DNA from: CATOSP01 sp965197545
GTDB taxonomy: Bacteria > Chloroflexota > Dehalococcoidia > Lucifugimonadales > UBA3495
Assembly (NCBI GenBank): GCA_965197545.1
Contig: CBDANJ010000008.1
Location: forward strand, 434,001 to 498,000
Length of the DNA stretch: 64,000 nt
Direction of reading: 5' to 3'
Below the pieces are notes generated by a model, which saw nothing but the letters and a program-made list of their open reading frames with translations, was not told the origin of the DNA and did no database searches. Below, piece after piece: positions 10,841 to 19,529 of this stretch. Position 1 is the first letter of the stretch, and every line of letters begins with the position of its first letter. The position numbers and the translations under genes were made by a program.

Positions 10841-11107
10841 TCAGCCGGGTGGCCTCGGGCTGGTGTCCGGGCGGGCGGGGCCGGCCCGTCCCCCTGCAGG
10901 TTCTGCGGCCAGGCCGGGCTGCCGTGCTGGTCCTGCCGGGTTGAAGTACGACCTGGGGTAGAGGTAGTCCTCGCCGGACTCGTCGACGATGCGCCGCAGG
11001 CCGTGCTCTTCGGCCGCGTCGTCGGGCAGGCCTTCGTAGACCTTGTTCACCTCAATGGACGAGGGGTACCCGCCGTTCCTGACGCAGGTCATGCGTTCTG
11101 CGTTCAT
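10841..11107 (-). CDS. Small hypothetical protein (IDESGEDYLYP-type)
   Basis: An 88-residue protein from the ATG at 11107. The core GGYPSSIEVNKVYEGLPD followed by IVDESGEDYLYP resembles small proteins seen on plasmids and in defence or mobile regions of several phyla, where a strand-rich fold follows a second small gene. The last 35 residues are low-complexity (PAGPARQPGLAAEPAGG) and may be read-through. The ATG overlaps the TGA of an upstream degraded small frame (ATGA), suggesting former translational coupling. Function unknown. Confidence 0.6.
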   Translation of the reverse strand: MNAERMTCVRNGGYPSSIEVNKVYEGLPDDAAEEHGLRRIVDESGEDYLYPRSYFNPAGPARQPGLAAEPAGGRAGPARPDTSPRPPG

Positions 11108-11231
11108 TGGGCTCGTCTCAGGATGCGCTTTATCCTGGTTTCCTTCCGTCCCATGCCGTGCGCTTCGTACCATGGTATTTCGGCGCGCTCGATCGTACCA
11201 TCCGGCAGGATGACGCGTGCGAAGCCTTTGA
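11105..11231 (-). pseudogene. Small gene remnant upstream of the IDESGEDYLYP protein
   Basis: A 41-codon frame reading LKGFARVILPDGTIERAE, then WYEAHGMGRKETRIKRILR, ends at a TGA overlapping the next ATG. It has strong protein character, but no start codon follows the TAG immediately before it, so the 5' end appears to be lost. Comparable small proteins often sit directly before IDESGEDYLYP proteins; that pairing is from memory and was not searched. Confidence 0.45.
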
Positions 11232-11335
11232 GCTACGCGGGTGGAACAGATGCCAACCGGTGGCTGGGAGGTTAGGTTTGCGGAAGAGCATGGCCCACTT
11301 TGGGGTGTGCCATGCAAGCCCTCTGTGGAAACCGC

Positions 11336-11659
11336 TCAGTCCCGCAGGTGCGGCTCCACTTCCTGCACGAACTCAATGACCTCACTGGCGGAGTGAAAGT
11401 GGCGGACCGCTTTGGTTGCGCTGAATGCCAGCCTGTAGCGCATGTTCTCGAGGGCGACCCTCACCGTCTCGCGGGCTATCCCGTGGTGGAAGGCCGCGCC
11501 GTGGGGCGCAGCGTAGTCCGAAATCCACATTGCCGGCACCGTCCAGCCCGGCTGGGCGGCGAATGCGCCGGACTGTTCCTGGGTGACCTCCTCGGCCCTT
11601 CGCATGGCGCGTATGTTGTCCACCATCTCCTGCGGCGTCAGGTCTTCGTTGCCGCTCAC
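11336..11659 (-). CDS. Hypothetical protein, 107 aa
   Basis: From the ATG at 11659 (MSGNEDLTPQEMVDNIRAMR), preceded by a purine-rich AGGGAGAGATGG-type region. The predicted protein is mixed helical with no membrane segment and no known motif. It is co-oriented with the minus-strand set from 14763 to 10841 and separated by about 120 bp from the gene upstream. No family was recognised. Confidence 0.5.
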   Translation of the reverse strand: MSGNEDLTPQEMVDNIRAMRRAEEVTQEQSGAFAAQPGWTVPAMWISDYAAPHGAAFHHGIARETVRVALENMRYRLAFSATKAVRHFHSASEVIEFVQEVEPHLRD

Positions 11660-11782
11660 TCCATCTCTCCCTTCGATTAAGGGTGTTCAAAAGGCCCAGG
11701 TCTTTCCCGCCTGGCCGCACCGGTGTGATTCCGCCCAGCCACGCATCTGCGCCATCTTCCGGGTTTCGGACGGGAACGCCCG

Positions 11783-12409
11783 TCATTCCGCCTCCAGCTC
11801 TCCCCGTTCGATGAAATGCCAGTTGACCTGGCCGGAAGCAATGTCCGCCTCTGCCGACGGGTCCCGCACGACGCAGGCTATAACGGCCCGGCATGTGCAC
11901 CCTGTAAGCTCCGTCATTAGTCCCACACCCATCCGGACCGGGGCGATGTCCTCCGGGGAAGCCCGGAACGGCGTTTCCACCATCACATAGTGAGTGTCCT
12001 GTCCGTCCGTTGCCTCGATCACCAGGTTGGGCCGGAGGAGACGGCTGGACCTGCTCCTGGCGATATGGTGTCCTTCCCTCATGTCCTGATACATCCGCTC
12101 AAAGTCCGTGTGCGTGAGGGTCCGCGCGTACTGCAGACCCAGGCCGGCGGCAAGTTCCGAGGCGCGCCCGGCAGCAGCAGTCCGGACTCGTGTCCGGCTG
12201 TCGCTTCTCCTGTCCTCGAGGCACTGCTGGCGCGTGTCGCCCAGCAGGCCCGCCTGCCGTCCGTCCCGTTCCATCTGCACGACATGTTCCGCGTCCAGCA
12301 GGTCGAAGTCGGCGCCGCGCTGGCCGCATCAGTGGGGGCAGGGAATATGGACGACCAGGTCCGGCCGGTCCGGCCGCTGCAGTTCCTGGACCAGTTCGTT
12401 CACTGTCAT
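11783..12409 (-). pseudogene. Coiled-coil/nuclease-like hypothetical with in-frame TGA
   Basis: The ATG at 12409 has GGAGGAG eight bases upstream and begins MTVNELVQELQ, then VVHIPCPH. Codon 27 is TGA, after which the frame continues without interruption (CGQRGADFDLLDAEHVV, then a 165-residue region). The carboxy-terminal half (RPNLVIEATDG, then YVMVETPF, then LMTELTG) resembles the protein at 44819, which has DLIVSG then AGIEVS, a PD-(D/E)XK-like arrangement; here the first Asp is Asn. The TGA falls where a CPxCG zinc knuckle would be expected, so a 3-bp insertion is the simplest cause. If real, only a fragment is made. Selenocysteine is considered unlikely. Confidence 0.6.
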
Positions 12410-12473
12410 ATTTGTCTCCTCCACTTGGCGCGGCCCTCTGCCGACCGGATATGTCGAATCCCTGGCTTGCGGC

Positions 12474-13092
12474 CTAGTCCCTGTCCCCCAACTCGGCCCT
12501 CAGCCCGTCCACGGGCTTGCCGTGCTTCCCGTACAGGTCGTAGAGGGCGGCCTTCAACTCCTCCCGGCGTCTCCATGGCCCATTGTGCCCATCACGTACC
12601 ACATGGCAGTCTCGCCGCCACCCGCCACCGCTCGCAGAGCCGCTCGTCCATCCGGGGCGTGTCTTCGGGTTCGGGCCTGAATACTGTCCGGCGCAGTTCC
12701 GGGATCTCGGGCAGTTGTGACTTCGATACTCTCTCCTCGTACATTTCCATGAGGTCCTGCAGGCCCCCGTAGTCCTCCAGGTTCCAGCCGGTCCGGCACC
12801 CCAGGCGCTGCGTGCATCCTCTGAGAAAGCCCAGGCTGTATCCCCTGTCCCAGACCCGGACCAGAATCCGTTTCCACCACCACCGGGCCAGCCAGGCCAG
12901 GCCCGCCAACGCGCAGATGTTGACGACAGCCGGAATTATGTCCCCATCCTCATGACGTTGCCACTTCGTGGCGGCAGTGTGCCGGCGAGCCCCGGAGGTG
13001 ACGTCCGGGGCGTCTCCATGAGGTCTCCACCCCGGTTTCTTCACTCCCGGGGAGAGCCAGGGCAGGCGTCTGGCGTCCAGTAACGCCGCCAC
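12474..13092 (-). pseudogene. Membrane-anchored hypothetical protein, frameshifted
   Basis: The frame from 13092 has a hydrophobic helix (IIPAVVNICALAGLAWLARW) followed by a basic cytoplasmic-like region and an acidic stretch (DYGGLQDLMEMYEERV). It stops at 12592, while a clearly protein-like continuation (GPWRRREELKAALYDLYG, then KHGKPVDGLRAELGDRD) lies in another frame from about 12602 to 12474. The two are probably one gene broken by an indel near 12620; alternatively the short GTG-initiated frame is a separate 42-residue gene. The true start is uncertain, since the first 45 residues look non-coding. Confidence 0.45.
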
Positions 13093-13150
13093 GGGTCCCT
13101 ACTGAGTTGATGCAGGGAGGGGCCGGCCGGTTGCTTCCGGGCCCGCCGGC

Positions 13151-13807
13151 TCAGAAGTCCGTGGTCACCCCTTCCTCGAAACCGTCTTCCGCCGCCCGGT
13201 CGGGGCAGTCCGCCGCCGTGATGGGGCAGAACCGGCACTCGCCGGGGCTGGGCACCCGCCGGGCCGGCGCGTCCGGGGCCAGCCTGCGCACCAGCTGAGC
13301 CAGCCGTTCAATGAACTCCTCGTCCACCGCTTCCGCCGGTATATTCACGGCGTGGTCCGTGTATGCCACCTGGCCGTCGAAGATCACGTCACGGTGCTGC
13401 CCGATGGCCCTGGGCACGGAGTACATGTACAGCATGACCTGGACTATGTGGGCCGGGCCGGGCTTCCCGGTCTTTACGTCGATGATGGTGCCCGCGGCGC
13501 CCTTCCTGGCGACCAGGTCCGGCTGGCCGCCCAGGGTGCCGGATTCGCCCCTGAGTCTCAGGCTGTTCTGCCTCTCGGTGAACACCGTGCAACCCAGTTC
13601 CTCCCAGTGTTCGCGGGAGTCGTTGACCATCGCCGTGTGGGCCATCTGCCACCCGGCCCGGTCGAAGTCCCCGGGGACCTGCTCCCAGCTGCCGCTCTCG
13701 TGGCGGGCCCTGAACCAGCTCGCCCACTCGCAGGAGTTCTCTCCGCTCAGCAGTTTGGTGAGCCATGTGACCCAGAAGTAGGGGCCGTCCCTGCGCAACC
13801 TTGCCAT
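13151..13807 (-). CDS. Cas4/RecB-like PD-(D/E)XK nuclease with Fe-S cysteines
   Basis: The start is the ATG at 13807, six bases after GGGAGGT; upstream in-frame codons look non-coding. The product is 218 residues. It has the nuclease core GGQPDLVA (motif II Asp) and TIIDVKTGK (motif III D-x-K). One Cys lies near the amino terminus (NSCEWASW), and a carboxy-terminal CRFC plus a further Cys (AADC) give the four-Cys pattern of Cas4/AddB 4Fe-4S nucleases. No cas gene or CRISPR array is present in the window, so it is more likely a phage- or plasmid-type solo exonuclease used in recombination or DNA processing. Confidence 0.8.
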   Translation of the reverse strand: MARLRRDGPYFWVTWLTKLLSGENSCEWASWFRARHESGSWEQVPGDFDRAGWQMAHTAMVNDSREHWEELGCTVFTERQNSLRLRGESGTLGGQPDLVARKGAAGTIIDVKTGKPGPAHIVQVMLYMYSVPRAIGQHRDVIFDGQVAYTDHAVNIPAEAVDEEFIERLAQLVRRLAPDAPARRVPSPGECRFCPITAADCPDRAAEDGFEEGVTTDF

Positions 13808-13989
13808 ACCGCACCTCCCGAGGGCAGAGCGCCGCAAGGCGCTCTGCCAGCCACCAGGGGAGTCTCCTCCCCGGTGGCGTGGTCTGATTATGTCAAGAAG
13901 CCAACGCCTTGATAAAGACGCAATTGTCACCAGCGCGGCGGCGGTCCCACATCTTGGGACCGCCGCCCACCAGGGAGTCCTGCACAGCG

Positions 13990-14763
13990 TCACGAACCCA
14001 GGCGCCACTGGGGATCAATCCACGCCGAGGTCCAGTCGAGGGGCTCGCTCAGGGCGGCGATCTGCGCCCACTCCCGGATATGCGCGTCGGCCGCGACCGG
14101 GTCGCGCATGATGTACCCGGCTTCACAAGACCGCATGGCCATCCTGCTCAGGTTGCAAGACCCTGTCCAGAGCACCTGCCCGTTCCATTCCACGGCCTCG
14201 TACGGGTTGACTTGTCCGGAGCCGGTGACGGGTCGGAGGGAGAGCTCGGCAAAAGCGAGAAATTTGTGGTGCATCAGAGGCCGCCGGCGGGGAGTGTCCC
14301 CGCTGCGGTCGTTGCGCAGACCGAAGCAACGGACACCGGCGATACCCGGGTCGCCGGTTTCGGACATATCGCACAGGGGATGGGGCATGTGCTGGCGCTG
14401 GAAGTAGCCGCCTGCCTGGCCGATCTGGTCCGAGTCCTCTATGGCCCGGTACTTGCGGTGGAGGCGGGCCGTCCAGCGCTCGCGGTCTGACTCGTCCTCT
14501 CCAATGTCAGGCCGGAGGAAATCTTCCTTTTGCGCGATGACGGCGCATGGCAGTTTCGCCATTGCGTCGAGGATCTGGAGGTCGGTGAGCCAGGCTGCGG
14601 CCGCGAAACAGACCCACCCCCTCCGGATAGCTTCCTGGAAAAGCTGGAGCAGCCTGCGGCGATGGTTGCGGAAAATGGTTTCGGTAGTGCCGCTTATGCA
14701 GCCGTTGTCGTGCTGCTCGGGGTACTCTCTGCCCCGCAGGTTGTTGAGATCAACGGAGTCCAT
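13990..14763 (-). CDS. Phospholipase D-like domain protein
   Basis: From the ATG at 14763, preceded by GGAGGTGG, giving 257 residues. The carboxy-terminal half has the PLD-type HxK segment LMHHKFLAF followed about 45 residues later by a GSxN-type LWTGSCNLSRMA. This is the arrangement in PLDc_2 proteins, which include nucleases, defence effectors and lipid enzymes. Only one HKD-like motif is present, so a dimer would be needed for catalysis. No signal peptide is seen, which fits a cytoplasmic nuclease-type role better than a secreted phospholipase. It leads the minus-strand set running through the Cas4-like gene. Confidence 0.75.
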   Translation of the reverse strand: MDSVDLNNLRGREYPEQHDNGCISGTTETIFRNHRRRLLQLFQEAIRRGWVCFAAAAWLTDLQILDAMAKLPCAVIAQKEDFLRPDIGEDESDRERWTARLHRKYRAIEDSDQIGQAGGYFQRQHMPHPLCDMSETGDPGIAGVRCFGLRNDRSGDTPRRRPLMHHKFLAFAELSLRPVTGSGQVNPYEAVEWNGQVLWTGSCNLSRMAMRSCEAGYIMRDPVAADAHIREWAQIAALSEPLDWTSAWIDPQWRLGS

Positions 14764-14845
14764 GGTCCACCTCCAGGTAAATTTAGGTTCGCTGGTGTGC
14801 CATACCTGAAGGGGCCAGTGACACCCCACCGTCCGGTGGAGCGCC

Positions 14846-14909
14846 CCCGCTCCCGAAGGGGCTGGGTTCTCTGTAGAAAAACAAAGAACCCGCCCCTGTC
14901 GGGAGCGGG
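14846..14909. repeat. Long imperfect hairpin, about 25-bp stem
   Basis: Arm 14846-14870 pairs with 14885-14909 with only about two mismatches, and the 14-nt loop includes a run of A (T on the minus strand). It lies about 85 bp upstream of the PLD-like gene. It may be a leader structure, an attenuator or a terminator of upstream minus-strand transcription. The flanking bases lack a clear T-tract outside the stem. Confidence 0.55.
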
Positions 14910-15058
14910 TCTGCGTGTAGTACAATACCACCGCATCACCTGTCCAGTTCAGGTGGCGCCATGGCCTGGGGTGTTCTTAGCACCGCCGGGCCACTCTGTG
15001 TGAGTCACTGTCGATCATACTCGTCCGCGCGGCCCCGTGTCAATATGCCCTGTCCAAT

Positions 15059-15219
15059 GAGAAAATTGCGAAACTGCCCAACTGAGCGTGCGACTGCTAA
15101 TTTGGGACGAATACCGTTAACGTATTTGCCGAATTCCCCCATCCTGAATGGCCGACGAATCCTATTCACGCTATTATTCTTCTGGCCCTTCGGCAACTAA
15201 AGAGTTTCGCAATTTTCTC
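15059..15219. mobile_element. MITE family 2, copy A
   Basis: A 161-bp element with perfect 17-bp terminal inverted repeats GAGAAAATTGCGAAACT / AGTTTCGCAATTTTCTC, flanked on both sides by the 7-bp direct repeat GTCCAAT (15052-15058 and 15220-15226). It has no coding capacity of its own. Internal blocks (GACGAATACCGT and TTATTCTTCTGGCCCTT) recur in inverted orientation in the copy at 58947-59108. No transposase with matching ends was seen in the window. Confidence 0.85.
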
Positions 15220-15226
15220 GTCCAAT

Positions 15227-16077
15227 ATTCCATCGCAAGAAATCGTGATTGGTCCATAACTGATTTCTGCGTGGTTCTTCCAAAAGCCATGAATATCCAC
15301 GTCAGTAAGGTTGGGTGACGCGGTGAGCCCCGCCGGAACGGCAACGTTGCTGTTCCGGCGGCTTCGTTCCCAGGGTTGGACGATCTTCAACCTGGGCGGC
15401 CATTGCATCTTCTGCGGCGGACATACCCGGCCACCTGAAACGGAGGGTTGCCCCGAGGGCGATGTAGCCTCACCGGTTGCCTCATGGCCGCCGGGTTCCC
15501 GGCAGCCGGCCCATATGGAGCGCGGAGCAGGACGTTTGCTCCTGGTGCAATACGGGCCGTCCAAGGGACAGAGTTGGCCTGAATGCTCCAACGTGGTCGC
15601 CGCCAACCCGGTGGACACGTGACGTTCCCGTATGGACGTGGGCGGTTGGCACGGTCAGATTCTTCCCGAAATCAGATTCTTCCCGAAACGTGGGGAGTCG
15701 CCGCCGTCCCTGCCCGGGGGCTGGTTCGCCCTTGTGAAAACCTGGCCACCCGGCGTACGGGACACAACCGGACAGGCACGGCCCGAACCGGGACGGGTAG
15801 GCCTTGTAGCTATTGCCGCTCGGGCCGCCATCCGGGCCTGCCTCCCCCCTCCGGAAATTGCCCAAATTTGGACAATTTCCCTGGGACCTGAACATCCTTC
15901 TTCCGGCGGCGCTCCGGTCTTTCAAGTCCCGGCGTTGGGAACAACCTGCAGTATGAGAATATCCGGGTGTCCCGGGGTCTCGGGTCACCCGGACACGCGG
16001 ATCATCGATGGGTGAGCCGGGCCCAACCGATGTTCACACGCATCTGGCCCGGGCTGCCGGCGCCCTCAGGAAGCACC
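15227..16077. other. Non-coding stretch with small repeats
   Basis: No supported gene. It contains a near-perfect 30-bp palindrome at 15331-15360 (one mismatched pair), a tandem duplication of 17 bp (TCAGATTCTTCCCGAAA, 15655-15671 and 15672-15688) and a smaller imperfect palindrome near 15853-15882 (GGAAATTG, then CAATTTCC). Open frames here look like GC-rich shadows. Confidence 0.5.
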
Positions 16078-17370
16078 TCATCCCTCAGCCTCCACCAGGT
16101 AACCCCGCGTGCGGTCAAGGCAGGACCGGTCCCGTTCGCCGCCTATGAAGCTGCAGCCGTGCCTCCTGGACCCCAATGCGGTGCCGCGCCAGCCCAGGAG
16201 GAACGGGTCGCAGACCACCTGCCCGGGGCGGGTGAAACGCTCGACTAACATCGACATCCCGACCTCAACCGGATGCCACCGTTCCTGTCCTTCGGAGAGT
16301 TCTTCGGGCGGCGGCACGGCGATCACGTCGTCTCCGCCGGTGAGCCGGAACTGCATCTTTCCGTAGACCAGCAGCGGCCTCCGGCGCAGGTTGACGAAGT
16401 GGGGCCGGCCCGACCTGCCATGCCCCCTCCCGAACAGCATGTCGAACTCCAGGACCCACCGTAATTCCGGGTGCCGCAGGCCCTCGAGGAACTGCGGCAG
16501 ACTCGAGGCGCTGGCCACGACCACCATCACGCCGTCCGGCCTGAGCGCGTGGGTGGCAAAGGAGGCCAGGTCGGAGAACGATGTCAACGACCTCTCATCC
16601 GCGGCCGGGGGATGGGTGATGATGGCATTGACGCTGGCCGGCGCCACCTTGTTGTGAAGGTCTGCCACCGCCGCGTGGTGCAGAGTGACGGTCTCTCCGA
16701 TGGGCCTCGCCAGGGTGGACTCCAGCGCCAGGGAATCTTCCCTCTGGACGGTTTCCCGTTTCACCTGCCCTACCGCGCGGGCTATGGTCGTGGGTTTTCC
16801 CCTGACCACCCGGGCCAAGGCTTCACGCTGGATCTCCGGCGGCTCGTCCGCCACCTGCCCCGCGTCGTTAACGGCGATCCGGCCCTGTTCGACAGCCCGG
16901 AGTACTGCGGGGATTGCGCGACTTTCCTCAGACATCAGCCTGGCAACGGCGTTGACCATTGGCCTGCTAACGCCAAAGCGTTTCGCGGCTTCCTGCTGGG
17001 TATAAGGGCGCTCTGCGTTGTCACGGTCCTCCCTCCGGGGCCGACCCGGCCCTGACCGCGACGTGACCTTATAGGCGCTCACGGCCTTCTGGCTGGCACT
17101 CGTATCCCGGCGGTCCCGGTTTTTGGCCAGGACGTACTCCCGCGGGTCGGCATCATCCGGCAGACGTTCAAACCGCGGTTCCACTCCGGCCTTGATGCAG
17201 GCCAGGAATCGATGCCGACCGTCGATGATCTCGCCGCGCCAGAGCATAATGGGCTCCAGCAACCCGTGCACACGGATGCTGGCCACAAGGGCGGAGAACT
17301 CCTCCCGGCTCATGACTGGGAAAATATGCACCAGGTCGCTGAACGGGTATTTCTGAAAGAGTGTACTCAT
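16078..17370 (-). CDS. ParB-like nuclease domain fused to a degenerate DNA methylase
   Basis: The chosen start is the ATG at 17370 (MSTLFQKYPFSDLVHIFP) after a GGAGGTGA; the frame is open to 17418. The product is 430 residues. Residues 1-95 are a ParB/Spo0J-type domain (GLLEPIMLWRGEIIDGRHRF). A HTH region follows (YTQQEAAKRFGVSRPMVNAV). The last 190 residues resemble N4/N6 adenine methylases in circular order: an expected DPPY motif appears as ITHPPAAD, and the final DPFxGxGT motif appears as VCDPFLLGWRGTALGS. Phage and plasmid ParB-methylase fusions are known. The catalytic tetrapeptide is altered, so methyl transfer is doubtful and a DNA-binding or regulatory role is possible. Confidence 0.8.
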   Translation of the reverse strand: MSTLFQKYPFSDLVHIFPVMSREEFSALVASIRVHGLLEPIMLWRGEIIDGRHRFLACIKAGVEPRFERLPDDADPREYVLAKNRDRRDTSASQKAVSAYKVTSRSGPGRPRREDRDNAERPYTQQEAAKRFGVSRPMVNAVARLMSEESRAIPAVLRAVEQGRIAVNDAGQVADEPPEIQREALARVVRGKPTTIARAVGQVKRETVQREDSLALESTLARPIGETVTLHHAAVADLHNKVAPASVNAIITHPPAADERSLTSFSDLASFATHALRPDGVMVVVASASSLPQFLEGLRHPELRWVLEFDMLFGRGHGRSGRPHFVNLRRRPLLVYGKMQFRLTGGDDVIAVPPPEELSEGQERWHPVEVGMSMLVERFTRPGQVVCDPFLLGWRGTALGSRRHGCSFIGGERDRSCLDRTRGYLVEAEG

Positions 17371-17582
17371 GGTGTGGCTGTCACCTCCATCCTCGGGAAA
17401 ACCGGTTTTCCCCATCATATGGGAGGAAGCCCATGCTCCGTTTTAGCAAAACGATCGAAAGCGTGTGGGAGGCAGAGGATGTGGGGCTGCCTCCGCACAC
17501 AGGGGTATGCTTCAGGGGAGCGGGGCCGTGACTTTCCCACGGCCGGGCCGCTGCGGCTGGAAGGCTGGTCCTTTACTTGGAA

Positions 17583-17906
17583 CTAAACCGAAGCCGAGGT
17601 AAAAAGCGCAGAAGCATGGGGTAAATTTGTGAAGCAACCGGGTCAGCATGTCTGGGAATCTGCGAGGGGTTGGTGGTGGGTGTAAGGGAGTTAGAGCAGT
17701 TCCTCAAACAGCGGCAAATGGATGCGAGGGATTTGCGCCAACGCCTTATTCTGGCCCCCACACTCCGGAAGCGGGAACGGTGGCACACCTTTTGTCTCCT
17801 GGCCCAGGGGTGGACCGCCCTGGCGATGGCCGGGGCGCTGGACCGGGACTACCATACCCTAGCCACTGGCTGGCAGCTTTCGGTTGGGGAGGATCTGCGG
17901 CCTTGA
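17583..17906 (+). mobile_element. IS630-family 5' fragment (HTH part only)
   Basis: It begins with the IS630-type end CTAAACCGAAGCCGAGGT and contains a 78-codon frame (17670-17906) matching the amino-terminal HTH region of the transposase at 53802-54906: DLRQRLILAPTLRKRERW, then LLAQGWTALAMAGAL. The DDE catalytic region is absent, because the fragment stops where IS5/IS1380-derived DNA begins. Sister fragments lie at 50397 and 52700. Confidence 0.8.
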
Positions 17907-18967
17907 TTTTCTAGGGATGCTCTGAACAAGGTTCGGCTCTGCCGGTCTTTTGGTTCTTGGGCCGGGATTCTTGTATGTGAGGCATCTCTTGCGCGGACTA
18001 CTGTTGGTTTTCGCCCTGTGATTTCTCCCCTGGCAGGGCTGTAGCGAGTCCAGAGGCGCCCTACTGAAGGGTTTGGGCATGCTGGCCTCCACGTAGCATG
18101 CCAGTTGACCCTCCGCTGTCATCAGGTTTCCCAGTCCCAGCAGCAACGCCAGTCGCTGCGTGTTCTTCGCCAATCCCCGGTAGCGCACTTTCCCATAATC
18201 GAATATCCGCTTCACCTTCAGAAAGGGATGCTCCACCTTGGCCCTCACCGACGCCTTCTCCTTCTCCGCCACCGCCTCATCGCTCCCAGGCTCCAGTTTC
18301 CGGCGTTTCCCGGGTCTCATCGCCACCTGCCAGTACACCTTCAACTCCCGGTTCTCCTCCCGCTTGTGCACTCCCTGATACCCGGCGTCGCACCACACCA
18401 TCGTCTCCCCGCCGTGCAACAGGTTGTGGGCCTCGGTGACGTCATGCACGTTGGCCGCTGTGGCGCTCATGCTGTGCACCAGACCCGTGTCCGCGTCCAC
18501 CCCGATGTGAACTTTCATTCCGAAATGCCACTGGTTCCCCTTCTTCGTCTGATGCATCGCCGGGTCCCGTTCCCCGGCACGGTTCTTGGTGGACGACGGG
18601 GCCTCGATGATGCTAGCGTCCACGATGGTTCCCTCCCTGAGCCGGAGTCCCTGCGACTCCAGGTGGGCGTTGATCTCCTGCAACAGGCCCTCTCCCAGGC
18701 TGTGCCTTTCCAGAAGATGGCGGAAATTGAGAATGGTGGTCTCGTCGGGCGGGGCCCCGGACAGTTTCAGACCAACGAACCGGCGCACCGATTCGGCCTC
18801 GTAGAGCAGAGCCCGCCCCCGTGAAATCGGGGGTCCTCCATGCCCGGGTCGCTGAGATTGTAGAAGAGTTGCACACAGTGAATTCGCAGCATCACGGCCA
18901 GCGGATAGGGCTGGCGGCCCTTGCCAGCCTTGGGGTACGCGGGCGGTCCCCCCGGTGCGCAGCGCAT
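17859..18967 (-). pseudogene. IS5-family transposase, interrupted
   Basis: The amino-terminal frame (KAGKGRQPYPLAVML, then CVQLFYNLSDPGMED) and the main frame (EAESVRRFVGLKLSGAPPDE, then GTIVDASIIEAPSSTKN, then VHIGVDADTGLVHSM, then WCDAGYQGV, ending FDYGKVRYRGLAKNT) are those of an IS5 (IS903-like) DDE transposase with both Asp regions and the terminal basic segment. The two frames are separated by about 26 nt containing the hairpin CCCCCGATTTCACGGGGG (plus-strand 18816-18833), absent from the expected protein. The frame after residue VRYRGLAKNT runs on into non-coding DNA to 17859. The 5' end is fused to an IS1380 fragment. Confidence 0.75.
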
Positions 18968-19325
18968 CGGCGTAGTCGATGCAGTTGCCCCCAGCCAGCG
19001 CGGAGGCCACCAGCGTCAGCATCTTGTCGCCGGTGTTCGCCCGCTCCGGCGCGCCGCCGAGGTCGAGGTGCTTCCGGAAGAGTTGGGGCAGGCCAAGACG
19101 CAAGGCGAGGGTGGCCGGAAGGACCAGCCCGGCGTTGGCCACCAGGCGGCGGTCGTCGAAGGTGATTTGGACCCGGTCGGGGTGGTTGCGTGATAGCATC
19201 TATTGAGTGCTCCTTTTCCGGGGTCGGTTTTCTGTTTCAAAACCATTATCCCAGATGCACAGGAGCACCTTCTTGCCGCTTCAGGACGCCGACCCGACGC
19301 CCTCCTTCGGTGGATTCGGGATTAG
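18950..19325 (-). mobile_element. IS1380-family 5' fragment
   Basis: From the end at about 19324 (plus-strand TTCGGTGGATTCGGGATTA, the IS1380-type terminal repeat) the minus strand gives a leader and then, from the ATG at 19199, about 80 codons: LVANAGLVLPATLALRLGLP, then ANTGDKMLTLVASALAGG, then DYADALRTGG. This is the amino terminus of an IS1380 transposase. It then fuses directly to IS5-derived sequence. The same leader and amino terminus recur at 54985-55328. Confidence 0.8.
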
Positions 19326-19344
19326 GCGAAGCGCGGTTCCGCTT

Positions 19345-19373
19345 GGTGCAGCCGGCCGGTCGGCGGCTGCACC
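19345..19373. repeat. 10-bp perfect hairpin between IS relic and membrane gene
   Basis: GGTGCAGCCG (19345-19354) pairs with CGGCTGCACC (19364-19373) across a 9-nt loop. It lies between the convergent ends of the IS1380 fragment leader and the membrane protein at 19530. No T-tract, so terminator function is only possible. The rest of 19325-19529 shows no gene. Confidence 0.45.
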
Positions 19374-19529
19374 GCAGCCTTTGCCATGGTCCGGGCTATT
19401 GCCGCGAGGCCCTGCCAGCTCCTTCCTCGTCCTCTTCGAAAAGGTCTTTCAATTAGGAGCTTATGCCGTCGTGCAGACCGTCGGCGAACCCGCAGAGGAG
19501 GACCTGTAAAGCACCGCCTCGGCGCGCGG

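Noticed and set aside
10568..11275. 235-codon plus-strand frame
   Set aside because: It overlaps the better supported minus-strand small genes and has low-complexity G/A/C/R composition without a ribosome site.
12329..12331. Selenocysteine reading of the TGA in CPH-TGA-CG
   Set aside because: No SECIS-like hairpin or selenocysteine machinery is visible in the window, and a 3-bp insertion is simpler.
11990..12772. 260-codon plus-strand frame
   Set aside because: Shadow of the minus-strand coiled-coil/nuclease-like gene and the following membrane protein.
13151..13807. Calling the Cas4-like nuclease a CRISPR adaptation gene
   Set aside because: No cas1, cas2 or repeat array is present; a solo Cas4/RecB-like exonuclease is more consistent.
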